In this document: positions 42,543 to 51,681 of the stretch, in pieces
How the letters are laid out: every line of letters begins with the position of its first letter
How positions within the stretch are numbered: position 1 is the first letter of the stretch
Translations under genes and position numbers: made by a program
DNA from: MGBC131033 sp910585655
Lineage (GTDB): Bacteria; Bacillota; Clostridia; Lachnospirales; Lachnospiraceae
Reading direction: 5' to 3'
Assembly (NCBI GenBank): GCA_949502025.1
Contig: CATBCG010000073.1
Span: 1 to 64,000 of the forward strand
DNA: 64,000 nucleotides
Notes under the pieces: generated by a model
What the model was told of the DNA's origin: nothing
The model's database searches: none
What the model saw: only the letters and a program-made list of their open reading frames with translations

Positions 42543-44012
42543 ATGAGAGTAGAGTTTGAGTATGGTCAGGGGACGATGGCGGCAGACTTGCCGGACAATA
42601 CGGACATTTTTATCCCTGGGGAAACGGTAAAAGATCCGGATTTTATTCCGGAGGAGCAGTTAGAGGCAGCTTACTTAGAGAGCCTGGCGCATCCGATTGG
42701 GATGCCGACGCTGACGGAACTGGCACATCCGGGCAGCAAGGTAGTGATAGTCGTGCCGGATCGGGTAAAGGGCGGAGAGCAGGCGACCAGCCACAGAAAG
42801 CTTGGTATCCGTTATATGTTAAAGGAATTATACGCGGCAGGGGTAGAAAAGAAAGATATTTTATTTATTATTTCCAACGGGCTGCATCCGCGGAGCAAGG
42901 AATCGGACGTAAAGGCGATTTTCGGACCAGAGCTGTTTGCAGAGTTTTGGCAGTCCGGGCAAATCATCAGCCATGACAGCGAGGACGAGGAGCATATGGC
43001 TTACCTTGGAAAAACGGCAAGAGGGGATGATGTGTATCTAAACCGTTATGTACTGGAATGTGATATTCCGATTTTGGTTGGTCATGTACAGGGCAATCCG
43101 TATGGCGGTTATTCCGGCGGCTATAAGCACAGTGCGACCGGGATTACAAATTGGAGAAGTATTGCCAGCCATCATGTACCGTCGGTCATGCACCGGGCAG
43201 ATTTTACGCCGGTCAACAGCGGAAGCCTGATGCGGAATAAGTTCGATGAAATCAGTATGTATATGGAAGAAAAAATGGGACATCCGTTTTTCTGCTGTGA
43301 TGCAGTATTGGATACCCAGTCCAGACAAATTGCTATTTATTGTGGGTATGCCAAAGAAATGATGCCGATAAGCTGGAAGTTGGCAGACAAACGGACGTAT
43401 GTGCATTGGGCAGAGAAAAAGTATGATGTACTGGTATTTGGGATGCCGCAGAAATTTCACTATGGGGACGGAATGGGAACGAATCCGATTATGATGATGC
43501 AGGCTCTAAGCGCGCAGGTGCTACGCTTGGGGAGGGTGATGAGCGATCGGTGTGTGATCCTTTGTTCTTCTACCTGCAACGGCTATTTTCATGATGAGCT
43601 GTGGCCGTATTTGCGGGAATTATATGAGATGTTCCAGCATGACCATATGGATACTCTGCCGGATATGAACCGCTATGGGGAATATTTTGCTACGAATGAG
43701 GAATATATCCGTCAATATCGCTTTTGTAATGCGTTTCATCCGTTCCATGGATTTTCAATGATGTCCTGCGGGCATATTGCAGAAAGGAATACTTCGGCTA
43801 TCTATATCGTAGGCGCTGAGGAACCAGGCTATGCCAGAGGAATGGGCTTAAAAACGAGAGCGACGTTTGAAGAGGCATTAGAGGATGCGAAGAAAAAATA
43901 CGTCGGGCAGAATCCGAATATTTTAGCATTACCATTGACTTTTAAGAAGAGCGCCGTGCATTTGTGTATGAAAAATCCGGCAGAAGATGGTATGGATGAG
44001 TATGGAAGATAG
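42543..44012 (+). CDS. LarA-like nickel-dependent racemase family protein (DUF2088)
   Basis: 489 aa. The N-terminal domain contains KVVIVVPDRVKGGEQ, with ISNGLHPRSKE after it, and the central loop has GNPYGGYSGGYKHSATGITNWRSIASHH, matching the Lys/His-rich stretch that holds the nickel-pincer cofactor in lactate racemase. The C-terminal domain has FGMPQKFHYGDGMGTNP. LarA homologues racemise or epimerise 2-hydroxy acids and sugar acids; the substrate here is unknown, and it need not be lactate. No larB, larC or larE cofactor genes are seen within the window. It is preceded by AGGAG and the structured repeats, and followed by a broken GH39 gene, which hints at a sugar-derived substrate. Confidence 0.75.
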   Translation: MRVEFEYGQGTMAADLPDNTDIFIPGETVKDPDFIPEEQLEAAYLESLAHPIGMPTLTELAHPGSKVVIVVPDRVKGGEQATSHRKLGIRYMLKELYAAGVEKKDILFIISNGLHPRSKESDVKAIFGPELFAEFWQSGQIISHDSEDEEHMAYLGKTARGDDVYLNRYVLECDIPILVGHVQGNPYGGYSGGYKHSATGITNWRSIASHHVPSVMHRADFTPVNSGSLMRNKFDEISMYMEEKMGHPFFCCDAVLDTQSRQIAIYCGYAKEMMPISWKLADKRTYVHWAEKKYDVLVFGMPQKFHYGDGMGTNPIMMMQALSAQVLRLGRVMSDRCVILCSSTCNGYFHDELWPYLRELYEMFQHDHMDTLPDMNRYGEYFATNEEYIRQYRFCNAFHPFHGFSMMSCGHIAERNTSAIYIVGAEEPGYARGMGLKTRATFEEALEDAKKKYVGQNPNILALPLTFKKSAVHLCMKNPAEDGMDEYGR

Positions 44013-44027
44013 GGGAGGTAAGAGAAC

Positions 44028-44973
44028 ATGCCAGTACAATATCGTGTTGATCTTGCAGAAACAGGAAGACCGTTTCCACATTATTGGGAACTTTGTATCG
44101 GAAGCTGCCATGCCGCTTTGATTTTACGGGCGGATATGCAGGAGCATATCAAAAAAATTCACGATGCGATTGGCAAAGCATCTGATAGAGCGATATGGAA
44201 AGGATGAGGTGCGCCAGTGGTATTTTGAGGTTTGGAATGAGCCGAATCTCCGACTCTTCGGGTAGAAGGTTCTGCTACTTCCAACAACAAATGGATTCCG
44301 GAATTCCGGGAACAATAATCCACGAGATATTCTTTATCAGATGGCGAAAAAGGCGAAAACAGAAGCTGGCGAACATCCACTTTTTTATAATGAAGGGCTG
44401 GTAGAATGTTATTCGTTCTGGTGTATTTCTGATATTTTTGAAAAAATGGGGATGCACGGACTTCCGTATAACGATGAACGTGGTTTGGTCAACGTCTATG
44501 GAGTGCCAAAGCCAAACTATCGTATTTTTGAGGAACTTTCCAAAGCCGGGGATCGTCGGCTGACGGTGGAAGGAGAACATCGGACGGCAGAAATCCTGGC
44601 TTTGGAGGACGATCAAACAGTGACGTTGTTTGTGTATAACCATGATATCGAAGAACGTGATATCAAGGCAGAGGAGATAGAGCTGACGTTATTGGGGGAG
44701 GCGAAAGCAATTACGATGGCAGTCATTGACGCTTTTCATGCCAACCCAATCGCCGTATGGAAAAAGCAGGGTTCCCCGACTTATCCAACGCCGGAGCAGA
44801 TCACGGAACTTTACCGAGTCTCAGAACTGACTGTTTTGGATCTCCCGGTCGAAAAAGTGCTTTCTTTTACCGCGGAACCGGAAATTAAAATTGCTAATGC
44901 GGTAATCCATTTTGACGGGAAAAGCTTGCTGTTTATATTGTATCATAGGAAAGCTTTCCAAACTTCCCTATGA
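44028..44973 (+). pseudogene. GH39-like beta-xylosidase, degraded
   Basis: A family 39 glycosidase with several lesions. It starts well at ATG 44028 behind GGGGAGG, with RPFPHYWELCIGSCHAAL and HIKKIHDAIG. A large part of the barrel is missing, and the frame changes to ERYGKDEVRQWYFEVWNEPN near 44180, which holds the acid/base Glu. Another shift leads to the open 44341-44973 part (EAGEHPLFYNEG, then a beta-sandwich tail). The nucleophile region cannot be placed intact. The gene therefore appears non-functional. A xylosidase beside a GH3 operon suggests past use of xylo-oligosaccharides. Confidence 0.8.
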
Positions 44974-44996
44974 TACAAAAAGCCTTTCAGGCAGGA
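44938..44996. repeat. Two-hairpin intergenic element, copy 1
   Basis: A long hairpin (TTGTATCATAGGAAAG with CTTCCCTATGATACAA) is followed by a small one (GCCT-ttc-AGGC). The same two-part element recurs at 57057-57112 with paired changes in both stems. Read on the minus strand, the small stem is followed by a T run, so it may terminate the minus-strand gene at 45233. Confidence 0.65.
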
Positions 44997-45021
44997 GGCA
45001 CACTTGCGCAAATGGAAGATG

Positions 45022-45138
45022 TTACTTACCAGAGACAAGGTGACAGCGGCTTGTAGAGTGACCGATGATTCCGACATTATCAAAATCAATTTTTTGATAG
45101 AAAACATTTTCTTTGTCGTTAATCATCTGATTATCATT
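45022..45138 (-). pseudogene. Fragment of an alpha/beta hydrolase
   Basis: A 38-codon open piece without a start reads DNQMINDKENVFYQKIDF followed by DNVGIIGHS, the nucleophile-elbow lead-in of alpha/beta hydrolases, and then loses similarity. Flanking frames show no more of the protein. The fragment supports gene loss between the GH39 relic and the flavoprotein gene. Confidence 0.35.
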
Positions 45139-45232
45139 CAACCTTTGCAAGTGAATGACGCATAATGCTCATAGTCTTCATAGTTTCCCTATCTTCCTTA
45201 TATCCCCTGTCAAAAAATATCATTTCCAGAAA

Positions 45233-45769
45233 TCACAGTAAATTTCCAAGCTGATAAGCTTTTTTCAGGGCGGTCTCACTATCCTGTGCAGTAAGAATCA
45301 GCGGTTCCATACGTTCAAAGCCCCAGCCGGAAAACGGCTTTAACAGTTCTTCGTTATGCGCGCGGTATTCCGGATTGTCCGGGGCGCCCTGGGCAAACAT
45401 AGCGTATAGCTTTTTCCCTGGGGCAATCCGGCATTCGGAACGATCGGACACACTTTTATGTAAGCAGAAATGGCGGTTCATAAACGTCCAGGCTTCTCCT
45501 TGTGGGTAGCCCATATAGATGCCTGCTCCCAATACCACGACATCTGCTTCCGGAAGAAGCTCAAAATAACGGGTCAGAACATCCTTTTGAACACAGAATG
45601 AGTCTGTTTTTTTGCAGGCATGGCAGCCCGTACAGCCAAGAAGGTTCCGACTGATTTGGATACATTCTGTCGTATGCCCTATATCTGACGCTCCACGCAG
45701 GAATTCCTTTACGGCTGCCTGGGAAATACTTTTTGGCAGACAACTGCAGGTAATACCAATGACTTTCAT
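45233..45769 (-). CDS. Flavodoxin-fold NAD(P)H-dependent oxidoreductase
   Basis: 178 aa of the flavodoxin-like FMN reductase/iron-sulfur flavoprotein group. It starts MKVIGITCSCLPKS (FMN phosphate loop), then GCTGCHACKKTDSFC (a Cys cluster near residues 46-60 as in iron-sulfur flavoproteins), then VVLGAGIYMGYPQGEAWTFMNR (FMN ring region). The first three Cys are spaced CxxCxxC, so a 4Fe-4S cluster is possible. It probably transfers electrons from NAD(P)H to quinones, metals or another protein in the cytoplasm. AAAAGGAG lies upstream. It stands alone on the minus strand between relics and the CmpB-like gene. Confidence 0.8.
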   Translation of the reverse strand: MKVIGITCSCLPKSISQAAVKEFLRGASDIGHTTECIQISRNLLGCTGCHACKKTDSFCVQKDVLTRYFELLPEADVVVLGAGIYMGYPQGEAWTFMNRHFCLHKSVSDRSECRIAPGKKLYAMFAQGAPDNPEYRAHNEELLKPFSGWGFERMEPLILTAQDSETALKKAYQLGNLL

Positions 45770-45927
45770 AGTAAATTCTCCTTTTTTAGTAAGTTTCTTC
45801 TATAATATAATATCATAAAAAGCGTCCCTTTGAAAAGGAAATTTTAGATGAAAATAATTTAAGAAAGTTCTCCAGAGGAAGAAAGCGGTTCTGTATAAAA
45901 AGTCTGCTTTTGGCACACCCTACTACC

Positions 45928-46350
45928 ATGAATACGAAGAATACCAAAAAATTTATAAAAGATTTTATACTCTGTGGATTGATTGGCTGGTGCAACGAAT
46001 GTTTTTGGACGGGGCTTTCTTCTATCAAAGAGCATAAGGACAAACGACTGCCCTGTCAAACTTCTGTCTGGATGTTTCCGATCTATGGGATGGCTGCCGT
46101 GCTGGCTCCGCTTTCCAGACTGTTAGGCGGCGCCAACGCGCTGATCCGGGGCGGCGTGTATACGCTCTGCATTTTTACGATGGAATTTTTATCAGGAAGC
46201 TTTTTAAAAAAGCTGCATGTCTGTCCCTGGGACTACAGCAAAGCAAAACTGAATATCCGTGGTGTGATCCGTTTGGATTACGCCCCCGCCTGGTTTGCGT
46301 TGGGATTGATTTATGAAAAGGTGCTGGGTGGAAGAAAGGCAGGAATATAA
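45928..46350 (+). CDS. Putative ABC transporter permease of the CmpB family
   Basis: 140 aa with three to four hydrophobic segments: FILCGLIGWCNECFWTGL, WMFPIYGMAAVLAPLSRLL, GGVYTLCIFTMEFLSGSFL and YAPAWFALGLIYEKVL. The family signature RLPCQTSVWMFPIYG and CPWDYSKAKLNIRGVIRLDY is clear. CmpB-like proteins are small membrane proteins annotated as type IV ABC permeases, though transport has hardly been shown. The start was set at ATG 45928; a TTG at 45910 is in frame and neither has a good ribosome site. The terminator overlaps the stop codon. Confidence 0.7.
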   Translation: MNTKNTKKFIKDFILCGLIGWCNECFWTGLSSIKEHKDKRLPCQTSVWMFPIYGMAAVLAPLSRLLGGANALIRGGVYTLCIFTMEFLSGSFLKKLHVCPWDYSKAKLNIRGVIRLDYAPAWFALGLIYEKVLGGRKAGI

Positions 46351-46369
46351 AAGAATTCCTGCTTTTTCT
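46339..46369 (+). terminator. Terminator overlapping the CmpB-like stop codon
   Basis: GCAGGAAT (46339-46346) and ATTCCTGC (46355-46362) form a perfect 8-bp stem followed by TTTTTC. The stop codon lies in the loop. Confidence 0.75.
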
Positions 46370-46387
46370 TTGCTGAAAATCTGGTGG

Positions 46388-46417
46388 TTGTCAGACTTTG
46401 GTATCTTGTGGTATAAT
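46388..46417 (+). promoter_or_regulatory. Promoter of the J-like TPR / Hsp70 operon
   Basis: TTGTCA at 46388-46393, 18-bp spacer, TATAAT at 46412-46417, about 60 nt before the start at 46476. No CIRCE-like inverted repeat was seen, so heat control by HrcA is not indicated. Confidence 0.65.
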
Positions 46418-46475
46418 GTTAAAATCAGAGAGCTTGATTAAACATTGTGTAGAACATAGAAAGGAAGCAAGCGGT

Positions 46476-49400
46476 ATGGAAAAAAAGCAGATATTTCATA
46501 TTCTTGAGATAGAAGAAACCAAGGACGAAGACAGCATTCGGGCGGCGTATCGGGTGCTGTTAAAAAAGACGAATCCGGAGGACGATCCGGAAGGATTTAA
46601 GCGGCTGCGCCAGGCGTATGAAGAAGCGCTCCGTTTTGCGGCACAGTCCGATGAAAAAGAGGGAGAAGAGGACGCGGGGGAAAAGGATGAGGTCGATCTG
46701 TGGATCGATCGTGTTGAAGAGCATTACCGCAATGTATATGCCAGGGGCGATATCAAAAGCTGGCAGGAACTGCTTTCTGATCCGGTGTGCGAGGAATTGG
46801 ATACTTCGATGGAAGCACGGGAAAAGATGCTGGTGTTTTTGATGGATCATGTGCAGATTCCGCATGAGGTCTGGAAGCTGTTAGACGAGGTGTTTGAGAT
46901 TCGGGAGAACCGGGAGGCATTGATTCAGCAGTATCCGATCAATTTTATCGACTATGTGATCTATTATATAGAAAACGAAACATTTATCCCTTATGATTTG
47001 TTTGAAAAGCGGGATTCTGTGGAGAAGAGATCCGATGAAGAAAAGCCGGAGGAGGAAGAGGATGACGGCGATGCCTATATCAACGGCTACTTAAACGTCA
47101 AGCGGAAAATTGATGCCGGAGAGGCTGAGGGTGGCTCTGGCTCCGAGTGTATGCAGGAGCTAAACGATTTGGCAGCTTATGAGGTGTACCATCCGTTTGA
47201 GGATGTAGAGCGGGTACGTCTCTATCTGGTGGCAGCAAAGGCGGGTCTGCCGGAATCCGAGAGTATGGCGCAGGTCGCAGTCCGTTTGGCAGAGGACTTG
47301 ATGGAGCGCTATCCGGGTCAGTCTTATATCGAACTGTATGCCGGGGAGGCAAACTGGGAAGCAGGAGAAAAGGAAAAGGCAAAGGAAATTTGGCAGTCTA
47401 TTTTAGAGCGTTATCCGGAGCATTACCAGGCAAAGTATGATATGGTGCGTTATGAAATGGGAGAAAAGCAGTACTATGAAGCCAGGGAACGGATGATGGA
47501 ACTGCTGGAGATAGACGGTCAGAATGAAGAACTGATGGGCTTTTTACAGGAAGCGAACGAAGGATTGATTCCGGAATTCCGGGAAAAGCTGGCGCGCGGA
47601 GAGGAGGATCCGCATTTTCCGGGAGAGGAACTGAAATTGGAGCTGGGCTGGTGTCTGTTCCAGAACGAACGGGCAGAGGAAGCAGTGGAGATGCTGGCGG
47701 ACGACGTGCCGTTAGAGGAGCAAAGCTATGGCTACTGCAATTTGTATGGGCGTCTATTGTATCAGCTTGACCGTTATGAGGAGGCAAGACCGTTTTTGGA
47801 GCGGTGGCTGGAGATGATTAGAGAGCTGGTGGATGACGGAACCGCTGAGACAAAGCGGCGGATTTCCAGACATGTCAACGCCTGCCATATTTTGAGCGAT
47901 TGCTATTTTGAACTGGGGCGTCAGGAGGATGCCGAGCGGATCATTGAAGAAGGGATTGAATTTGCGCCGGGGCTACGGGAAAAGTTTGGCTGTTTACAGT
48001 ATTATGCCAATATTTTATTGAAAACCAAACAGTATGAAAAAGCTGTGGATCTCTGTGACCGGATTATCAAGGAGGATGCGCAGTATTATCCGGCGTATTT
48101 AATCCGGCAGGAATGTTGCTATGAGCTGCACAAGGCGCAGGAGGTCATTGACGACTATCATCGTGCGATTGATATTTTTGCAGGCTATCATCGTCCGTAT
48201 ATGTTCGCGGCTGAGGTCTTTTTCCATTACAGCCAATACGAGGATGCGATGCGGGTATATAAGCAGGCGAGGGAAAACCAGGTGGAGTTTTCTCCGCGGA
48301 TGAAGCTCTATGAGGTAAAAGTGCTGCGTAACCTGGCAGAGAACAAAGAGGATCGGGACAAGGCAAGAGCGATTTTAGAGGAATTAGAGGAAGCGCGCAA
48401 GCAGGAAGAATGTGATTTAGAGGATCGATCGGAAGTCGATTTTGAAAAGGGTCTGTTAGCCTGGGACGACGGAGATCTGGAAGAAGCATTGGAATACTTA
48501 AAAAAGGCGATTAAGGGAAATCCAAATCGGATGCAGTACCGGATGGTGCGCGGAAATATTTTTGCCGATCACAAGGAATACCGTCGGGCGTTAGGAGAAT
48601 ACGATATTGCCGGAGAGGATTATAAAAACAGTCCGGGGCTTTACTATGGACGCGCGCTTTGTTATGAGAAGCTGAATAATCCGGTTTTAATGGTGGAAAA
48701 TTATGAAAAGACGTTGGAAATGGAAGAAACCTATGGGGATGCCTGTGAAAATCTGGCAGATTATTACCAGCGGCTGTATCAAAAGGAATATCGTCCGGAG
48801 GATTTTGAAAAGGCGATTGGTTATGCGAGCAGGCAGTTAAAGGCACGGGAAAACTGCTATTATCTCGTTCACCGCGGATTGATTTATATGAATGCGATGG
48901 AGTTGGATCAGGCGATGGCGGATTTCCATAAGGCTCTGGAATATGTGGACGACGATTGGGCAGCGTGGAACAATTTAGGATGCTGCTACAAATACAGAGG
49001 GGAATTTGAAAAGGCGATCGAGCATTTCCAAAAGTCGGTGGATTGTATGGACGGGGCGGAAAGCGTGCTGCCGTACAGTAATATGGCGGATTGCTACGAA
49101 GCGATGGGCGATTACCGCAAGGCGATCGAATGCTATGAGAAAGATTTGGAGATGTTTCCGAATTATCAGTCCTTTTGGGAGGAAATCGGGGATCTGTACT
49201 ATTATCTGGGCGAATATGAAGAAGCCCTGACTGCGTATGAAAAAATGCGGAAAGGACCAGGGTATGACAAGGCGGTCGGCGACGTCTTTTTAAAGCAGGG
49301 AAAGAAGCGTAAGGCAATCAACGCCTACAAGGCATGGGGACATCAGAGCGGAAAGGAAAGTAACGAAGATCGGGCGGAGCGTTATAAAAATCTGGGGGCG

Positions 49401-49895
49401 CTGTATCTGGAAGAATTAAGCGATTACAACAAAGCTATGACCTGCTTTAAAAAAGCGCTTGACTTGAATTCGGATCCGTATGAGCAGTTTGAGTATTACC
49501 GTTATCTGGCTAGATGCTGTCATATGTTAAAAAAGTTCAATCAAGCGAAGGAATATGCCAAAGCTTCCCTGGAGAGCTTTAAAAAGTCGGGCAGTGGAAA
49601 GCTAGAGGACTATCTGGCATATAAGCCATATGCTCCGGCGCGTCTGGCTTCGCTTGGCTGGCTGCTGCTTTGTCAAGGGAAAAAAGAGGAAGCCAGGGAG
49701 AATTTTCAGAAGATGGAACAGATCCAGCGCTGCCGCGGCTGCCGCTACCGGGAATGTTTTGAAAGCAGGCTTTATCTGGGGTATTATTATGAAGCGGTAG
49801 GGGACTTAAAGGAAGCAAAGGCACAGTATCAGGAGGCGTTAAAACGAAACCCGCATTGCGACGAGGCAAGAGAAGCGTTAAATAGACTGGGATAA
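46476..49895 (+). CDS. J-like domain protein with long TPR array
   Basis: 1139 aa. Residues 1-55 form a J-domain-like helix pair (FHILEIEETKDEDSIRAAYRVLLKK ... FKRLRQAYEEALRFA), but the HPD triad that stimulates Hsp70 is replaced by NPEDDPE. From about residue 210 to the end there are many degenerate TPR repeats, for example AAWNNLGCCYKYRGEFEKAIEHF and CYEAMGDYRKAIECYEKDLEM. No membrane segments. The next gene (36 nt) is an Hsp70-type chaperone, so the protein is probably its dedicated client-binding partner. Start at ATG 46476 behind GGAAG; the longer frame from 46398 includes the promoter region and is unlikely. Confidence 0.8.
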   Translation: MEKKQIFHILEIEETKDEDSIRAAYRVLLKKTNPEDDPEGFKRLRQAYEEALRFAAQSDEKEGEEDAGEKDEVDLWIDRVEEHYRNVYARGDIKSWQELLSDPVCEELDTSMEAREKMLVFLMDHVQIPHEVWKLLDEVFEIRENREALIQQYPINFIDYVIYYIENETFIPYDLFEKRDSVEKRSDEEKPEEEEDDGDAYINGYLNVKRKIDAGEAEGGSGSECMQELNDLAAYEVYHPFEDVERVRLYLVAAKAGLPESESMAQVAVRLAEDLMERYPGQSYIELYAGEANWEAGEKEKAKEIWQSILERYPEHYQAKYDMVRYEMGEKQYYEARERMMELLEIDGQNEELMGFLQEANEGLIPEFREKLARGEEDPHFPGEELKLELGWCLFQNERAEEAVEMLADDVPLEEQSYGYCNLYGRLLYQLDRYEEARPFLERWLEMIRELVDDGTAETKRRISRHVNACHILSDCYFELGRQEDAERIIEEGIEFAPGLREKFGCLQYYANILLKTKQYEKAVDLCDRIIKEDAQYYPAYLIRQECCYELHKAQEVIDDYHRAIDIFAGYHRPYMFAAEVFFHYSQYEDAMRVYKQARENQVEFSPRMKLYEVKVLRNLAENKEDRDKARAILEELEEARKQEECDLEDRSEVDFEKGLLAWDDGDLEEALEYLKKAIKGNPNRMQYRMVRGNIFADHKEYRRALGEYDIAGEDYKNSPGLYYGRALCYEKLNNPVLMVENYEKTLEMEETYGDACENLADYYQRLYQKEYRPEDFEKAIGYASRQLKARENCYYLVHRGLIYMNAMELDQAMADFHKALEYVDDDWAAWNNLGCCYKYRGEFEKAIEHFQKSVDCMDGAESVLPYSNMADCYEAMGDYRKAIECYEKDLEMFPNYQSFWEEIGDLYYYLGEYEEALTAYEKMRKGPGYDKAVGDVFLKQGKKRKAINAYKAWGHQSGKESNEDRAERYKNLGALYLEELSDYNKAMTCFKKALDLNSDPYEQFEYYRYLARCCHMLKKFNQAKEYAKASLESFKKSGSGKLEDYLAYKPYAPARLASLGWLLLCQGKKEEARENFQKMEQIQRCRGCRYRECFESRLYLGYYYEAVGDLKEAKAQYQEALKRNPHCDEAREALNRLG

Positions 49896-49931
49896 TGGCT
49901 ATGAGTAAAAAGGATAGGAGAACAGAGTGTT

Positions 49932-51623
49932 ATGATAATAGGAATTGACCTGGGGACCACCAACAGTCTGGTAGCATATTTTACAGAGGATGGTCCGCAG
50001 ATTATACCAAACCGTCTGGGGAAGAGGCTGACCCCGTCGGTAGTTAGTATGGACGAAGAGGAACAGATTTATGTGGGGGATTCGGCAGTAGAGCGCGGAT
50101 TACTGTATCCTGGGAGCGCTGCCAGCGTTTTTAAACGGGATATGGGAAGCCAGAAGAAGTTTTCCCTGCTGCACAAGACATTTACGGCAGAGGAGCTTTC
50201 TTCCTTTGTGCTGCGGGCTTTAAAAGAGGACGCCGAGCATTACTTGGGAGAAGAGGTGACGGAAGCGGTCATCAGTGTTCCGGCTTATTTTAACGATGCC
50301 AGAAGGCGTGCCACGAAAAAAGCAGGAGAACTGGCAGGCTTAAAGGTAGAGCGGATCATCAGTGAGCCGACGGCGGCTGCGATTGCCTATGGATTGTACC
50401 AGAACCAGGAACACGCCAGATTTTTGGTCTTTGACCTGGGCGGTGGGACGTTTGACGTTTCGATTTTGGAACTGTATGATTCGATTATGGAAGTACGTGC
50501 CGTTGCCGGGGACAATTTTTTAGGCGGCGAGGATTTTACGGCTGTATTGGAAAACATGTTTTTTGAAAAGTTTTCGCAGCTTGACCGTTTGACGTTAAAC
50601 GAAAAAACACTGCGTCATATCCATAAGCAAGCCGAAGCCTGCAAGCTGGGCTTTTCCGAGGGGCGTGATTCGGCGATGCGCTGCAAGGTAGGAGAGGACT
50701 TGCTGACGATGGAGCTGGAATTGCCCAAATACGAAGAGGCTTGTGAGGAGCTGTTGGATAAAATCCGCCAGCCAGTCAAGAGAAGCTTGGCGGATGCCCA
50801 TATTCGTCTGACGGATATCGACAAGGTGGTGCTGGTCGGCGGAGCGACAAAGAGCCCTGTTATACGCCGTTTTGTCAGCAAGCTCTTTAAGCGGCTTCCG
50901 GATACGAATATCAATCCGGACGAGGCGGTGGCACTGGGAGCAGCAATCCAGGGGGCGATGAAGGAGCGCAAGGATGCGATCAAAGAAGTCATTTTGACGG
51001 ACGTTTGCCCGTTTACCCTTGGTACAGAGGTAGTCAGAGAGTGGGAGCGGGGGAAATTTGAGGACGGGATGTTCTGCCCGATTATCGACCGCAACACGAT
51101 CATTCCGGCGAGCCGTACCGAACGGCTCTATACGGTACGGGACAATCAGAAGCAGATTCGTGTCAACGTCCTGCAGGGAGAAAGCCGTTTTGCTGCCAAC
51201 AACCTGTCTCTTGGGGAGATTTTGATTGAAATTCCAGCCAGCCGAGCCGGAGAAGAAGCAGTGGATGTGACTTATACCTATGATATCAATTCGATCCTGG
51301 AAGTCGAAGTGAAGGTCGTTTCTACCGGAAAGGTGACAAAGCAGGTATTCCGCGGACGGGACGTCGATATGACGGAAGAGGAGATAAAAGAGCGCTTTGA
51401 AACCTTGTCTTATTTAAAAATCCATCCGCGCGACCGGGAGGAAAATAAATACTTGCTGCTGCGTGGAGAGCGAATCTATGAGGAAAGTATGGGAGAAAAG
51501 CGTCTGATGGTAGAAGCGGCTCTGCACGAATATGAAAAGGCTTTAAACAGTTACGATTCCGCACGTATCGAAGAAGCCAAAGAGGAATTTAAGGCATTTC
51601 TGGAGGAACTGGAAGAGTTTTAG
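49932..51623 (+). CDS. Hsp70-family chaperone (HscC-like)
   Basis: 563 aa, shorter than DnaK. The nucleotide-binding domain is complete: GIDLGTTNSLVAYF (phosphate 1), VISVPAYFNDARRRATKKAGELAGL (about 115-140), IISEPTAAAIAYGL, FDLGGGTFDVSIL (about 172) and VVLVGGATKSPVIRRF (about 298). The substrate-binding part is shortened, with the beta domain from about 385 and a reduced helical lid, as in HscC-like proteins. It works with the upstream J-like TPR protein in a two-gene unit rather than with DnaJ/GrpE. The client is unknown. Ribosome site AGGAG lies about 13 nt upstream. Confidence 0.9.
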   Translation: MIIGIDLGTTNSLVAYFTEDGPQIIPNRLGKRLTPSVVSMDEEEQIYVGDSAVERGLLYPGSAASVFKRDMGSQKKFSLLHKTFTAEELSSFVLRALKEDAEHYLGEEVTEAVISVPAYFNDARRRATKKAGELAGLKVERIISEPTAAAIAYGLYQNQEHARFLVFDLGGGTFDVSILELYDSIMEVRAVAGDNFLGGEDFTAVLENMFFEKFSQLDRLTLNEKTLRHIHKQAEACKLGFSEGRDSAMRCKVGEDLLTMELELPKYEEACEELLDKIRQPVKRSLADAHIRLTDIDKVVLVGGATKSPVIRRFVSKLFKRLPDTNINPDEAVALGAAIQGAMKERKDAIKEVILTDVCPFTLGTEVVREWERGKFEDGMFCPIIDRNTIIPASRTERLYTVRDNQKQIRVNVLQGESRFAANNLSLGEILIEIPASRAGEEAVDVTYTYDINSILEVEVKVVSTGKVTKQVFRGRDVDMTEEEIKERFETLSYLKIHPRDREENKYLLLRGERIYEESMGEKRLMVEAALHEYEKALNSYDSARIEEAKEEFKAFLEELEEF

Positions 51624-51681
51624 GGGAGCGCCGGAAAATCCAGTTGTTTTGTACGGAAAGAATAGAATAAAGGAGAAGGAC

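Noticed and set aside
44341..44973. Open 210-aa frame as a stand-alone gene
   Set aside because: Its start is internal to the GH39 family alignment, it has no good ribosome site, and the missing N-terminal parts are found upstream in other frames. It is the tail of the degraded GH39 gene.
47098..49869. Several Pro/Ser-rich minus-strand frames opposite the TPR gene
   Set aside because: They mirror the codon pattern of the real plus-strand gene, lack ribosome sites and have low-complexity composition.
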